From: Lutibacter sp.
GTDB taxonomy: Bacteria; Bacteroidota; Bacteroidia; Flavobacteriales; Flavobacteriaceae
Assembly (NCBI RefSeq): GCF_016342705.1
Contig: NZ_JAEINV010000009.1
Span: 93,676 to 157,675, forward strand
Direction of reading: 5' to 3'
DNA length: 64,000 bases
The notes beneath the pieces were generated by a model that was given only the letters and a program-made list of their open reading frames with translations, did no database searches and was not told the DNA's origin. This document shows positions 8,722 to 18,121 of the stretch, in pieces. Every line of letters starts with the position of its first letter. The first letter of the stretch is position 1. The position numbers and the translations under genes were made by a program.

Positions 8722-10026
8722 TTATTCATCTTTCCAATTTAATCTATCCATTTGGTTATATTGCCAAGGAGCTCCATTATTTTCAATATTTGTCATCATA
8801 CTATTTAGTTCTTGCGAAGCAGCGGACTGTTCCATTACTAAATATCTTCTTAAATCAATAATTATGGATAATGGGTCTATATTTACGGGGCATTCTTCAA
8901 CACAGGCATTACAACTTGTACACGCCCAAATTTCTTCTGGAGTAATATAATCTGATAGTAATTGCTTACCATCTTCAATAAATTTTCCATTTTTGTTGAT
9001 GTTCTCTCCTACTTCTTCCAATCTATCACGTGTTTTCATCATAATGGCACGTGGCGATAGTTCTTTTCCTGTAATATTAGCAGGGCAAGATGATGTGCAA
9101 CGACCACATTCTGTACAGGTATAAGCATTCATTAATTGTACCCAGTTTAAATCGGTTACATCGCTAGCTCCAAATTTTTCTGGAATCGATGCTTCTGCTC
9201 CTTCTGGTGCGGCAGCAAACGGATCAATAGTTGGATCCATCATCATTTTAACTTCTTTAGTTACTGATTCTAAATTAGTTAATTTTCCTTTTGGATTTAA
9301 ATTTGCGTAATAAGTATTCGGAAATGCTAGTAAAATATGTAAATGTTTAGAATAATATAAGTAATTTAAAAATACCAATATTCCTGCAATATGAAGCCAC
9401 CAAGCTGTTCTTTCAACAATATTTATAGTTGTAAAACTTAAATTATGAAATAATGGAGCAATGTATTGACTTATTGGGTTTCCAACATTTAATTCTTGAA
9501 AATGATTATCGGCAGCATTCATTATTAGAAATAATGACATTAAAACCATTTCAAAATATAAAATGTACAATGCGTCATTTTTAGGAAATCCTTTCATTTC
9601 TTTATTCCAAAAACGAGGGATTTTAAGTACCATTCTTCTAATCCAAAAAACTGTTACTGAAACTAATACAAGTATTGCTAAAATTTCAAATGAAGCGATT
9701 AAAAAGCTGTAAAAACCACCTAAAAAAGATAAAATTCTGTGTGTTCCAAAAATACCATCAATAATTATTTCAATTACTTCAATATTAATGATAATAAAAC
9801 CAACGTAAACAATAATATGAAGAATTCCTGCAATAGGTCTTTTAACCATTTTTGATTGTCCTAAAGCAATCATTGCCATATTTTTCCATCGTGCACTTGA
9901 ATTATCTGATCTATCAACTTCTTTTCCTAGTTGTATGTTTCTAACAAGTTTTTTTATGTTTTTAACAAAAAACCCAACTCCTATAATTAGAAGAATTACA
10001 AACGCGATGTTATCAATATAATTCAT
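8722..10026 (-). CDS. Membrane-bound 4Fe-4S dicluster protein (HdrC/DsrK-like)
   Basis: The 434-residue protein begins with about five or six membrane helices, a cytochrome-b-like NarI-type region (about 1-240). A soluble ferredoxin domain follows with two clusters, YTCTECGRCTSSCPAN and WACTSCNACVEECPVN. The second cluster is followed by the PLSIIIDLRRYLVMEQ helix seen in HdrC/GlpC-type proteins. The CCG partner is encoded two genes downstream. Together they would form a membrane oxidoreductase that exchanges electrons with menaquinone. Being in the menA operon fits that reading but does not prove it. Confidence 0.8.
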   Translation of the reverse strand: MNYIDNIAFVILLIIGVGFFVKNIKKLVRNIQLGKEVDRSDNSSARWKNMAMIALGQSKMVKRPIAGILHIIVYVGFIIINIEVIEIIIDGIFGTHRILSFLGGFYSFLIASFEILAILVLVSVTVFWIRRMVLKIPRFWNKEMKGFPKNDALYILYFEMVLMSLFLIMNAADNHFQELNVGNPISQYIAPLFHNLSFTTINIVERTAWWLHIAGILVFLNYLYYSKHLHILLAFPNTYYANLNPKGKLTNLESVTKEVKMMMDPTIDPFAAAPEGAEASIPEKFGASDVTDLNWVQLMNAYTCTECGRCTSSCPANITGKELSPRAIMMKTRDRLEEVGENINKNGKFIEDGKQLLSDYITPEEIWACTSCNACVEECPVNIDPLSIIIDLRRYLVMEQSAASQELNSMMTNIENNGAPWQYNQMDRLNWKDE

Positions 10027-10092
10027 ACTTTTTTGTTTAATGTTGATTTAAAATATTTTTTATCAACTAAATTTTCAAAAACAAATCAGACT

Positions 10093-10100
10093 GCAAATTT
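10093..10100 (-). promoter_or_regulatory. -7 promoter element for the Fe-S/menA operon
   Basis: The minus strand reads TAAATTTG, matching TAnnTTTG. It lies 66 bases upstream of the first ATG of the six-gene operon, leaving a leader of about 60 bases. Confidence 0.5.
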
Positions 10101-10188
10101 AATTCAAACTTCCTGAAAATTTGTGTGATATTTAATAATTATTGAAACCTTTTATTGCTGTTTTCACAAAAATTATCACTTTAATTGG

Positions 10189-11148
10189 CTATTCTTTTAC
10201 TTCTGTTTTAGGCTCATAACCTTTTTCCTTTTTACCAAATAACGAAAAATGAACAAACCTCTTTGGGTGTTCTTTCATATCTCGTAACAGCTCTTCTAAT
10301 TCTTTAGATGCATTTGTTAGGTTTGTATACATTTGATCATCATACATTAATTTACCCATGGAACCATTTCCATTTTCAATATTTGCTAAAATGGTGGATA
10401 AGCTTGAAATGCTTGTTTCTAAATTTTTAATCGTTTTTCCAAAATCAGCATGCACTAAGGAATCAGATAGAATTGATAAATTTTTTGTAATTACTTGTGT
10501 GTTTGAAAGTGTTTTAGCTAATTTTTGATCGTTATTTTTTACTAACTCATTAACCGATTCAGAAATTAGTTTAAAATTTGTAACAGTTTCGTTTAATTGC
10601 GCAATGCTACTTTTTAAATTCCTTCTGCTTTTAGCATCTAAAACATCTGTTAAACCCGTCATTAAAGAATCTGCACTTACAATTACATTTTCTACTTTAG
10701 CTTGTAATGGATTTAGTTTTTCAGTTACTGAAGAAAAAATATCAGATTCTATTTCACCTTTTAAAAAATCACCTGGTTTTGCAATTTCACCTTCATAGGA
10801 AGGAACAATTGCTAATGATTTTCCCCCCATTAAACTAGCGCTATAAATTTTTGCAACGCTGTTTTTAGAAAATTCAAAATCATTTTCAATACTAAACTCT
10901 ACAATTAATTCTCCTTTTTTATTTGGATCTTGATTAAAATTTATAGCAATAACTTTTCCAACTTCAACACCATTTATAGTTACTTCACTTGACGTATTTA
11001 AACCTTGTACGTTATTATAGGCTGTAAAATAGGTATTTAAAGGCCCATCAAATAAATTCATCCCCTTTAAAAAATTAAATCCCCATACAAAAAGGGCTAT
11101 AATTACAACAGCTACAACTCCAGTTTTTAATTCTCTTGTTATTTTCAA
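10189..11148 (-). CDS. MlaD/MCE family lipid-transport protein
   Basis: The 319-residue protein has one N-terminal membrane anchor (about 8-26) and then an MCE domain (about 36-115, FTAYNNVQGLNTSSEVTINGVEVGKV). A long helical C-terminus (about 140-300) follows, rich in Leu/Ser/Asn heptads. MCE proteins form hexameric rings or tubes that carry phospholipids between inner and outer membranes. The permease and ATPase partners (MlaE, MlaF) are not in the window. It follows the amidase gene on the same strand with a 60-base gap. Confidence 0.88.
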   Translation of the reverse strand: MKITRELKTGVVAVVIIALFVWGFNFLKGMNLFDGPLNTYFTAYNNVQGLNTSSEVTINGVEVGKVIAINFNQDPNKKGELIVEFSIENDFEFSKNSVAKIYSASLMGGKSLAIVPSYEGEIAKPGDFLKGEIESDIFSSVTEKLNPLQAKVENVIVSADSLMTGLTDVLDAKSRRNLKSSIAQLNETVTNFKLISESVNELVKNNDQKLAKTLSNTQVITKNLSILSDSLVHADFGKTIKNLETSISSLSTILANIENGNGSMGKLMYDDQMYTNLTNASKELEELLRDMKEHPKRFVHFSLFGKKEKGYEPKTEVKE

Positions 11149-11208
11149 AATAAGACTTTTTTAATGAGCAATAATACTAATAATTTTTGGTAGTAATTGA
11201 TTTACTCG

Positions 11209-12363
11209 CTATGATTTTTTTAAAACATCATCAACAGAAACCTTATCTCCGTTTTTAAATGCAACAATAAATGCAGATGTATATCCTTTAGATTTTGCCA
11301 GCTGTAATACTTCTTTTATTTTAGAATAATCTGAAGTGCTTCCTAAATAATATTTATAACTTGAGCCTACTTGTGCTCTTTCAACATTATCTAATCCATT
11401 AAAATTATAAGAATGAGTCTCTAATTTACTAGAGCCTGATGCTATTTGAACTTTAAATTCTACATCAGTTTCACTATCATTCGTCACTTTTTGCTTGGTT
11501 GTTTTACTGGTATTTTTATTTTTTATAGCAATATTTTCTAAATCAACATTTGAAACTGTATTTAAAGATAATTGCTCTTTATATTTTAAAATTCCATTAT
11601 AAATAGCTTCAGAAAATTTTTGTTGTCCATCATGAGAATTTAATAATGCACCTTCTTCCGTATTTGTAATAAAACCAGTTTCTATTAAAACACTTGGCAT
11701 ATATGTTTGATGCAATACTACAAAACCAGCTTGTTTAACACCTCTATTAACTCTATTTAATTTTGATGTAAATACATTTTGGACAATACTGGCTAATTGT
11801 ATACTTTGATCTAAATATTCTTCTTGCATTAAAGTTAATCCTATAACAGATTCTGGAGAGTTTGGATCAAAACCTTTGTAATTAGTTTTATAATTATCCT
11901 CTAATAAAATTACTGAGTTCTCTGCTTTTGCAACTTCAAAATTTCTACTATTTGCATGAGTTCCTAATACCCAAGTTTCAGCGCCTCTGGCTTGAGAGTT
12001 ATGTGCATTGCAGTGCACTGAAACAAATAAATTTGCATCAGCCTTATTTGCTATTCTGCCACGTTCCCATAAATCCACAAAAACATCCGTCTTTCTGGTG
12101 TAAACAACTTTAATATCTTGTTCCTTTTCCAACAATTTTCCAACTTGTAATACAATTTCTAAAGCTATTTCTTTCTCTTTTGCGCTATTAGCACCTACTT
12201 TTCCTGGATCCTTTCCTCCATGACCCGCATCTAATACAACTATAAATTCTTTATTTTGAGCAAATATTGAGTTATTTATAAAAAGAAATAGTAATAAAAA
12301 TACGAAAAAACGAGTATAATTCGTTCTTATTTTAATTTTAGGAAAGAGTTGTGAGTTCATCAA
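11209..12363 (-). CDS. N-acetylmuramoyl-L-alanine amidase with C-terminal SPOR-like domain
   Basis: This zinc amidase (Amidase_3) cleaves the amide between MurNAc and the stem peptide of peptidoglycan in the periplasm. The 384-residue protein has an N-terminal signal sequence (about 14-35) and the Zn and catalytic motifs VVLDAGHGGKDPG, VSVHCNAH and PSVLIETGFITN (catalytic Glu). After a low-complexity Asn/Lys/Thr linker, the last 80 residues (from EFKVQIASGSSKLE) resemble a SPOR domain, which binds denuded glycan at division sites. It is divergent from lptD. The related AmiC-type enzymes separate daughter cells. Confidence 0.9.
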   Translation of the reverse strand: MMNSQLFPKIKIRTNYTRFFVFLLLFLFINNSIFAQNKEFIVVLDAGHGGKDPGKVGANSAKEKEIALEIVLQVGKLLEKEQDIKVVYTRKTDVFVDLWERGRIANKADANLFVSVHCNAHNSQARGAETWVLGTHANSRNFEVAKAENSVILLEDNYKTNYKGFDPNSPESVIGLTLMQEEYLDQSIQLASIVQNVFTSKLNRVNRGVKQAGFVVLHQTYMPSVLIETGFITNTEEGALLNSHDGQQKFSEAIYNGILKYKEQLSLNTVSNVDLENIAIKNKNTSKTTKQKVTNDSETDVEFKVQIASGSSKLETHSYNFNGLDNVERAQVGSSYKYYLGSTSDYSKIKEVLQLAKSKGYTSAFIVAFKNGDKVSVDDVLKKS

Positions 12364-12374
12364 TTTTTTTTAAT

Positions 12375-12382
12375 TATTTTTG
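12375..12382 (+). promoter_or_regulatory. -7 promoter element for lptD
   Basis: TATTTTTG on the plus strand matches TAnnTTTG, about 91 bases before the lptD start in the divergent amidase/lptD spacer. The long leader makes this one tentative. Confidence 0.35.
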
Positions 12383-12473
12383 GCAACTGTTATTTGGTGA
12401 TACAATTATTGAGCCATACATTTACAACTGTCAATTTTAGGCTATTTAATTAATAAGCTAAAGTAAAAAACTT

Positions 12474-15218
12474 ATGCTATCAAACCAATTTAAAAAGTAT
12501 TTTTATAAAAATTTCATTATTAAAACAAATAGCAAAAATACAATCCTTCTAATTTATTTGATAATAGCAAATTGCTTTGTCGGTTCAACAATTTATTCTC
12601 AAGAAATTAAAGAAATAATTAAGGAGAATAATGGTTTAAAGTTAACTGATACCATTTTTAGTAAAAAGGATTCTATAATTATAGGAAAAAAAGATTCTTT
12701 AAATAGTACTATTAAAGATTCTCTTAGTTTAGGTAAACCAAAAGACACATTAAAAAAACCTAAGGAACTTTTAGAAAGTATTATTCAGCATAGTGCAGAT
12801 AGTTTAATACGTCAAGACATAAAAAACAATAAAATTACTTTATATAAAAACGCTCACATACATTATAAAGATATTGATTTAACCGCTGGTTATATTGAAA
12901 TTGATAATAAAACAAACATTGTAACTGCAAAAGGAATAAAAGATAGTGTTGGTGTATATTCACAATTACCAGTTTTTAAACAAGGCTCACAGGAATCCGT
13001 TCAAGATACCATTAAGTTTAATTTCAAATCTGAAAAAGCAAAAATTTGGAATTTAAAAACCGATCAACAAGGTATTATAATAAAAGGTGAAGTAAGTAAA
13101 AAGCATAATGACTCTGTAATATTTATTGAAAATATTAAATTAACCTCATCACAAAAAGATGATCCGGATTATTATATAAAAATTAAAAAAGCTAAATTTA
13201 TTAAAGATCAAAAACTTGTTGCTGGGGCTAGTCAATTAGTCATTGCGGACGTTCCCACACCTTTAATTCTTCCTTTTATTTATGTTCCAATGACTAAAGG
13301 TAGAACTTCTGGTTTTTTAATGCCAACTTGGGGTGAAAATAGTACACAAGGTTATTTTTTACAAAACGGGGGTTATTATTTTGTATTAAGTGATAATTTT
13401 GATTTAGCTGTTTTAGGTGATATTTACACTAATGGTAGTTGGGGATTAAGAACTGAATCTGGTTATGCCGTACGTTATAAATTTTCAGGAAATTTTGATT
13501 TTAAATATGAAAACCTAATTAATAGCTTAAAAGGTTTAACTGATTATGCAGAAACTTCTAATTATAACATTAGATGGAGCCATAGCCAAGACCAAAAAGC
13601 CAGTCCAAATTCACGTTTTTCTGCATCTGTAAATTTAGGAAGTAGTAAATATTACAAAGAATCTAACAATGAGTATAATACAAATGCCTTTTTAAATAAC
13701 ACCTTAAGTTCTTCTATTTCATTTTACAAAAAATTTGTTGGCACACCGTTGAACATGTCCTTATCTGTAACGCATTCTCAAAATACAAATACAGAACAAA
13801 TTTCAATGACATTGCCTTCTTTACAAGTAAATATGGATAGAGTTTATCCATTTGTAGGGAAAGGTGGTGCAAAAAATAACGCTATTCAAAAAACGGGTTT
13901 GACCTATTCTATGAAAGGCGATAATAAGATTAGTACCACCGATGAATTTTTCTTTAAAAAAGAAATGTTTGATGAAGCAAAATCTGGTATTCAACACAGT
14001 TTAGCTTTAAATACAAACATGAAAGCTTTAAAATATTTTACACTTTCTCCAAATGTGAATTATAAAGAAGTATGGTATTTTGATAGATTGAAAAAAACTT
14101 TTGATGATGTTGAAAATGCCGTAGTAACGGATACTATTAGCAGCTTCAGTTCATTTAGAGAATACAGTACAGCTCTTTCATTAAGCACTACTTTTTATGG
14201 AATGTTTAAGTTTAAAAAAGGAAGTAGAATTGAAGCAATTCGTCATGTAGTTAGACCTAGTATTTCTTACAGTTATAGACCCGATTTTAGTTATTATAAT
14301 GAAGAAGTTCAAAAAACTGCAGACCCAACTAATACCGTTGAATATTCACCATTTGCAAACGGTATTTATGGAAGCCCAGGTACAGGTATTTCTAACAGTT
14401 TAAATTTTTCATTAAACAATAATTTAGAAGCAAAGGTAAAGTCTAAAGATTCTACTGCTACAGAATCTAAAAAAATTATTTTATTAAATAATTTAAACTT
14501 TTCTTCAAGCTACAACATGGCAGCAGACTCTTTAAAATGGAGTCCTGTTAGTGTAAATGCTGGAACAAATTTATTTGATAATAAATTAAGTGTTAACGCT
14601 AATGCCACATTAGATCCTTACGCTATTGACGCAAATGGTAAAAAAATTAACACGTTTAATTTTGACAACAATGGAAGTTTATTTAGACTTACAAGTGCGG
14701 GTTTAACATTAAATTATTCGTTGGCTAGTAAAAGTGGTAAAAAAACAAAAACACCAAACCAAAAAAATGCTGATGCCAATAATTCAGATGGTGTTTTTGG
14801 GGAAAGTTCTATAGCGTCAAACCAACAAACTCCGGCAGGTGAAAATAAGGATGAGGTAAAGGAAACAAAACTTTTTGGAGCAGACATACCTTGGAGCTTA
14901 AAAATAGCTTATTCTTTAAATTATAGTAATTCTGCCAGACAGCAAGAAATTTCATCTAATTCACTAATGTTTTCTGGAGACTTAGATTTAACACCAAAAT
15001 GGAAAGTAGGATTTTCTTCGGGTTATGATATAAAAAATCAAGGATTTTCATATACACAATTACGTTTTTCACGTGATTTAGATAGTTGGAAATTAAATTT
15101 TAACTGGGTTCCGTTTGGAGATAGGCAAACGTACTACTTCTTTATTGGTATAAAATCATCCATGTTAAGTGATTTAAAATACGATAAACGTCAACAACCT
15201 GATAGAGTATTATTCTAA
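12474..15218 (+). CDS. lptD: LPS-assembly protein LptD-like outer-membrane protein
   Basis: The 914-residue protein starts with a signal sequence (hydrophobic to about residue 43). It then has an OstA/LptA-like jellyroll (about 110-260: ITLYKNAHIHYKDIDLTAGYIEIDNKTNIVTAKG), followed by a long beta-barrel with the LptD landmark PLILPFIYVPMTKGRTSGFLMPTWG. LptD inserts lipopolysaccharide into the outer leaflet. Bacteroidota members differ from proteobacterial LptD in length and in the lack of the conserved disulphide; no cysteine pattern is evident here beyond the signal region. Its gene overlaps neither neighbour. ridA follows 13 bases downstream and may be co-transcribed. Confidence 0.87.
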   Translation: MLSNQFKKYFYKNFIIKTNSKNTILLIYLIIANCFVGSTIYSQEIKEIIKENNGLKLTDTIFSKKDSIIIGKKDSLNSTIKDSLSLGKPKDTLKKPKELLESIIQHSADSLIRQDIKNNKITLYKNAHIHYKDIDLTAGYIEIDNKTNIVTAKGIKDSVGVYSQLPVFKQGSQESVQDTIKFNFKSEKAKIWNLKTDQQGIIIKGEVSKKHNDSVIFIENIKLTSSQKDDPDYYIKIKKAKFIKDQKLVAGASQLVIADVPTPLILPFIYVPMTKGRTSGFLMPTWGENSTQGYFLQNGGYYFVLSDNFDLAVLGDIYTNGSWGLRTESGYAVRYKFSGNFDFKYENLINSLKGLTDYAETSNYNIRWSHSQDQKASPNSRFSASVNLGSSKYYKESNNEYNTNAFLNNTLSSSISFYKKFVGTPLNMSLSVTHSQNTNTEQISMTLPSLQVNMDRVYPFVGKGGAKNNAIQKTGLTYSMKGDNKISTTDEFFFKKEMFDEAKSGIQHSLALNTNMKALKYFTLSPNVNYKEVWYFDRLKKTFDDVENAVVTDTISSFSSFREYSTALSLSTTFYGMFKFKKGSRIEAIRHVVRPSISYSYRPDFSYYNEEVQKTADPTNTVEYSPFANGIYGSPGTGISNSLNFSLNNNLEAKVKSKDSTATESKKIILLNNLNFSSSYNMAADSLKWSPVSVNAGTNLFDNKLSVNANATLDPYAIDANGKKINTFNFDNNGSLFRLTSAGLTLNYSLASKSGKKTKTPNQKNADANNSDGVFGESSIASNQQTPAGENKDEVKETKLFGADIPWSLKIAYSLNYSNSARQQEISSNSLMFSGDLDLTPKWKVGFSSGYDIKNQGFSYTQLRFSRDLDSWKLNFNWVPFGDRQTYYFFIGIKSSMLSDLKYDKRQQPDRVLF

Positions 15219-15231
15219 ATTTTAATACATT

Positions 15232-15612
15232 ATGAAAAAAATAATAAACACCAAAAATGCTCCAGCACCAATTGGCCCATACAATCAAGCCGTATTAGTT
15301 GGTAATACTTTATATACTTCTGGACAAATTGCAATTAACCCAAAAACAGGAGATTTAGTTTTATATTCTATTGAAGTAGAAACTAAGCAAGTTATGGAAA
15401 ATATGAAAGCTGTTTTAGCTGCAGCTGATATGACATTTGATGATGTAGTAAAAACATCTATATTTATTTCAGATATGAATAATTTTTCTAAAATAAATGA
15501 AGTATATGGAAGCTATTTTAATAATGACATAGCTCCCGCCAGAGAAACTGTTGAAGTTGCTAATTTACCAAAATTTGTAAATGTTGAAATCTCAATGATT
15601 GCTATAAAATAA
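15232..15612 (+). CDS. ridA: RidA family enamine/imine deaminase
   Basis: RidA hydrolyses reactive 2-aminoacrylate and related enamines released by PLP enzymes. The 126-residue protein shows the family signature NAPAPIGPYNQAV near the N-terminus, LYTSGQIAINPKTG, the catalytic Arg in IAPARETVEV and the C-terminal VEISMIAIK. Its length is standard for the trimeric family. It lies 13 bases after lptD and is convergent with mgsA, with only 4 bases between the stop codons. Confidence 0.95.
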   Translation: MKKIINTKNAPAPIGPYNQAVLVGNTLYTSGQIAINPKTGDLVLYSIEVETKQVMENMKAVLAAADMTFDDVVKTSIFISDMNNFSKINEVYGSYFNNDIAPARETVEVANLPKFVNVEISMIAIK

Positions 15613-15616
15613 ATGT

Positions 15617-15979
15617 TTAAATAGCTTTTATTAAAAGTTCAGCTGTTGCTGGGTTTGTAGCTAATGGCACATCATGAACATCACATAAACGCATTAACAT
15701 TGCAATATCTGGTTCATGTGGATGCATACCCAGTGGATCTCTAAAAAAGAAAACCATATCTGTTTTTCCTTCTGCAACTCTACCCGCAATTTGCGCATCA
15801 CCACCATATGGCCCAGACAAAAATTTAGTAACTTTAAAACCAGCTTTTTCAGCATTTTTACCAGTTGTTCCCGTTGAAATTAAGTGGATATCTTTTGAAA
15901 TTATTAAGGCTTTAAAATCCATTAAAAACTGAATCATTTCAGCCTTTTTTCCGTCGTGTGCTATAATTGCTATTTCCAT
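15617..15979 (-). CDS. mgsA: Methylglyoxal synthase
   Basis: MgsA converts dihydroxyacetone phosphate to methylglyoxal and phosphate, a bypass that relieves sugar-phosphate build-up. The 120-residue protein is near the short end of the family and has IAHDGKK, the phosphate-binding STGTTG, the catalytic-Asp region SGPYGGDAQIAGRV and FFFRDPLGMHPHEPDIAMLMR. It is adjacent to gap and pfkA, genes of the same metabolic node. A -7 element lies only four bases before the ATG, so the mRNA is probably leaderless. Confidence 0.95.
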   Translation of the reverse strand: MEIAIIAHDGKKAEMIQFLMDFKALIISKDIHLISTGTTGKNAEKAGFKVTKFLSGPYGGDAQIAGRVAEGKTDMVFFFRDPLGMHPHEPDIAMLMRLCDVHDVPLATNPATAELLIKAI

Positions 15980-15983
15980 AAGG

Positions 15984-15991
15984 CAAAAATA
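15984..15991 (-). promoter_or_regulatory. -7 promoter element giving a leaderless mgsA transcript
   Basis: The minus strand reads TATTTTTG then CCTT then ATG. With the usual few bases between this box and +1, transcription would begin at or next to the start codon. Confidence 0.55.
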
Positions 15992-16024
15992 AGAAACTTA
16001 CTTATCATTTGTTGCTTTTTTCTA

Positions 16025-17017
16025 TTAAAGTGCGTGTGAATATTCAATTAAATCAACAATTTTAGTTGCATATCCAAATTCATTATCATACCAAGCAATA
16101 ATTTTAAAAAAATTATTATTTAAAGCTAATCCCGCTTTTGCATCAAAAACGGCAGTTCTTTGTTCTGAAACAAAATCTTGTGACACAACTTCATCTTCTG
16201 TATACCCTAAAATTCCTTTCAACTCATTTTCTGAAGCCAATTTCATCACCCTTTTAATTTCTTCATAATTCGTTGATTTTTTTAACCTCACTGTTAAATC
16301 AACCAAAGAAACATCAACAATTGGTACTCTAACTGCCATTGCAAGTAATTTACCCTCTAACTCTGGCATAATTTTAATAACAGCCTTACCAGCATTGGTT
16401 GATGTAGGTATCATATTATTTAAAGCTGATCTACCTCTTCTCCAAATAGCTTCAGGTCCATCAACAGTATTTTGGCTAGAAGTAGCCGTATGAACTGTTG
16501 TTGCTAAAGCTTCAACAATTTCATAATTATCATTTAATACTTTTGCAATGGGCGCTAAACAATTTGTAGTACAGGAAGCATTTGAAAAAATAATGTCTTC
16601 TTTTTTTAAATTTTTATGATTAACCCCCATTACAAACATAGGCGCATCTTTTGAAGGTGCTGATATCACTACTTTTTTTGCACCTCCAATTAAATGAAGT
16701 GCTGCTTTTGATTTATCTGTAAATAAACCTGTAGATTCAATTACGTAATCCACATCTAACTTTTTCCAAGGAATTTTATTTGGATCTTTTTCTGAAGTGA
16801 TTTTAATTTTTTGATTGTTTACAATTAAGTAACTACCACTAACTTCAATTGTTCCTTTAAATTTACCGTGTACCGAGTCATATTTTAATAAATAAGCTAA
16901 ATGATCAATATCTAGAAGATCATTTATACCAACAATTTGAATGTTTTTCCTAGTTATTGCAGTTCTAAAAGCTAAACGCCCAATTCTTCCAAACCCATTA
17001 ATACCTATTTTTAACAT
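16025..17017 (-). CDS. gap: Glyceraldehyde-3-phosphate dehydrogenase, type I
   Basis: This NAD(P)-dependent glycolytic enzyme oxidises glyceraldehyde-3-phosphate to 1,3-bisphosphoglycerate. The 330-residue protein has the Rossmann start INGFGRIGRLAFR, the active-site SNASCTTNCLAP with the catalytic Cys, and the phosphate-binding TATSSQNTVDGP and RRGRSALNNMIPTSTNA. Asp within IVGINDLLD follows the nucleotide fold. It is 31 bases downstream of pfkA on the same strand and probably co-transcribed with it. Confidence 0.96.
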   Translation of the reverse strand: MLKIGINGFGRIGRLAFRTAITRKNIQIVGINDLLDIDHLAYLLKYDSVHGKFKGTIEVSGSYLIVNNQKIKITSEKDPNKIPWKKLDVDYVIESTGLFTDKSKAALHLIGGAKKVVISAPSKDAPMFVMGVNHKNLKKEDIIFSNASCTTNCLAPIAKVLNDNYEIVEALATTVHTATSSQNTVDGPEAIWRRGRSALNNMIPTSTNAGKAVIKIMPELEGKLLAMAVRVPIVDVSLVDLTVRLKKSTNYEEIKRVMKLASENELKGILGYTEDEVVSQDFVSEQRTAVFDAKAGLALNNNFFKIIAWYDNEFGYATKIVDLIEYSHAL

Positions 17018-17048
17018 GAATTTTTTATATAAATTAATAAAACAGCTA

Positions 17049-18023
17049 TTAAATTGACATCATATCACTTACTCTTATTAATTCTTTATTAATTGCATGG
17101 TGGCCTTTAACTGCAAGTTCTAACTCGGTTGTTTCAACTTTATTATTAACTAAACCAACCATTACATTTGACTTTCCATCTAATAACAATTCTACGGCCT
17201 TTACACCCAGTCTACTTGCTAAAACACGATCAAAACAACTTGGCGAACCTCCTCTTTGCATGTGGCCTAAAACAGAAACTCTTACTTCATATTGTTTAAG
17301 ATTTTCTTCAACGTAATTAGCTAACTCAAAAACATTTTTCCCAATTTTATCACCTTCTGCAATAACAACAATACTAGAGGATTTACCTGAGCGTTTGGTT
17401 CTTTTTAAAGATTCAAGCAGTCTATCAAGGCCCATGTTTTCTTCCGGAATTAAAATCTCTTCAGCTCCAGCTCCAACACCTGCATTTAAAGCTATAAAAC
17501 CAGCATCTCTACCCATAACTTCAACAAAAAACAATCTGTTATGAGAACTTGCTGTATCTCTAATTTTATCTATTGCTTGAACTACTGTATTTAGCGCAGT
17601 ATCATAACCAATAGTGTAATTGGTTCCAAAGATATCGTTATCAATTGTTCCGGGAACACCAATACAAGGAAAATTATATTCTTCATTAAATATCATTCCT
17701 CCAGTAAAAGTTCCATCTCCACCAATTAAAACAATTCCATCGATTTCAGCTCTTTTTAAGTTTTCATAAGCTTTAGCTCTTCCTTCTTTGGTCATAAACT
17801 CTTTTGACCTTGCTGACTTTAAAATAGTACCTCCTCTATTAATTATGTTGCTAACGCTTCTGGCATTAAGATTTACAAAATCGCCTTCAATTAAACCTTG
17901 GTAACCTCTATAAATTCCAACACACTCTATATTATAATAAGTACAAGCTCTAACAATTGCCCTAATTGCGGCGTTCATTCCTGGAGCATCTCCCCCAGAA
18001 GTCATCACTCCTATTTTCTTCAT
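17049..18023 (-). CDS. pfkA: ATP-dependent 6-phosphofructokinase
   Basis: PfkA phosphorylates fructose-6-phosphate, the committed step of glycolysis. Motifs present are TSGGDAPGMNAAIRA, GGDGTFTGG, the catalytic GTIDNDIFGTNYTIGYDTA (Asp in TIDND) and VEVMGRDAGFIAL. The Gly in GGDGT after the first Asp indicates the ATP-dependent type rather than the pyrophosphate-dependent one. I chose the ATG at 18023 (MKKIGVMTSGG), the family's usual beginning. An in-frame ATG at 18035 would add four residues and is also possible. Confidence 0.95.
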   Translation of the reverse strand: MKKIGVMTSGGDAPGMNAAIRAIVRACTYYNIECVGIYRGYQGLIEGDFVNLNARSVSNIINRGGTILKSARSKEFMTKEGRAKAYENLKRAEIDGIVLIGGDGTFTGGMIFNEEYNFPCIGVPGTIDNDIFGTNYTIGYDTALNTVVQAIDKIRDTASSHNRLFFVEVMGRDAGFIALNAGVGAGAEEILIPEENMGLDRLLESLKRTKRSGKSSSIVVIAEGDKIGKNVFELANYVEENLKQYEVRVSVLGHMQRGGSPSCFDRVLASRLGVKAVELLLDGKSNVMVGLVNNKVETTELELAVKGHHAINKELIRVSDMMSI

Positions 18024-18047
18024 TTTTTTAGTCATTCATTTGAATGA

Positions 18048-18055
18048 CAAAAATA
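18048..18055 (-). promoter_or_regulatory. -7 promoter element for pfkA-gap
   Basis: The minus strand reads TATTTTTG, matching TAnnTTTG, 24 bases before the preferred pfkA start. Just upstream, 18056-18069 is a TGATAA/TTATCA palindrome with a two-base centre, a possible regulator site. Confidence 0.5.
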
Positions 18056-18121
18056 TGATAATTTTATCAGAACCTAGTAGTTTAATATGTTAGCTTTATA
18101 TTAATATTTAAATATGCTATT

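Noticed and set aside
18056..18069. FNR-like site upstream of pfkA
   Set aside because: TGATAATTTTATCA has a six-base centre, not the four-base spacing of the other boxes.
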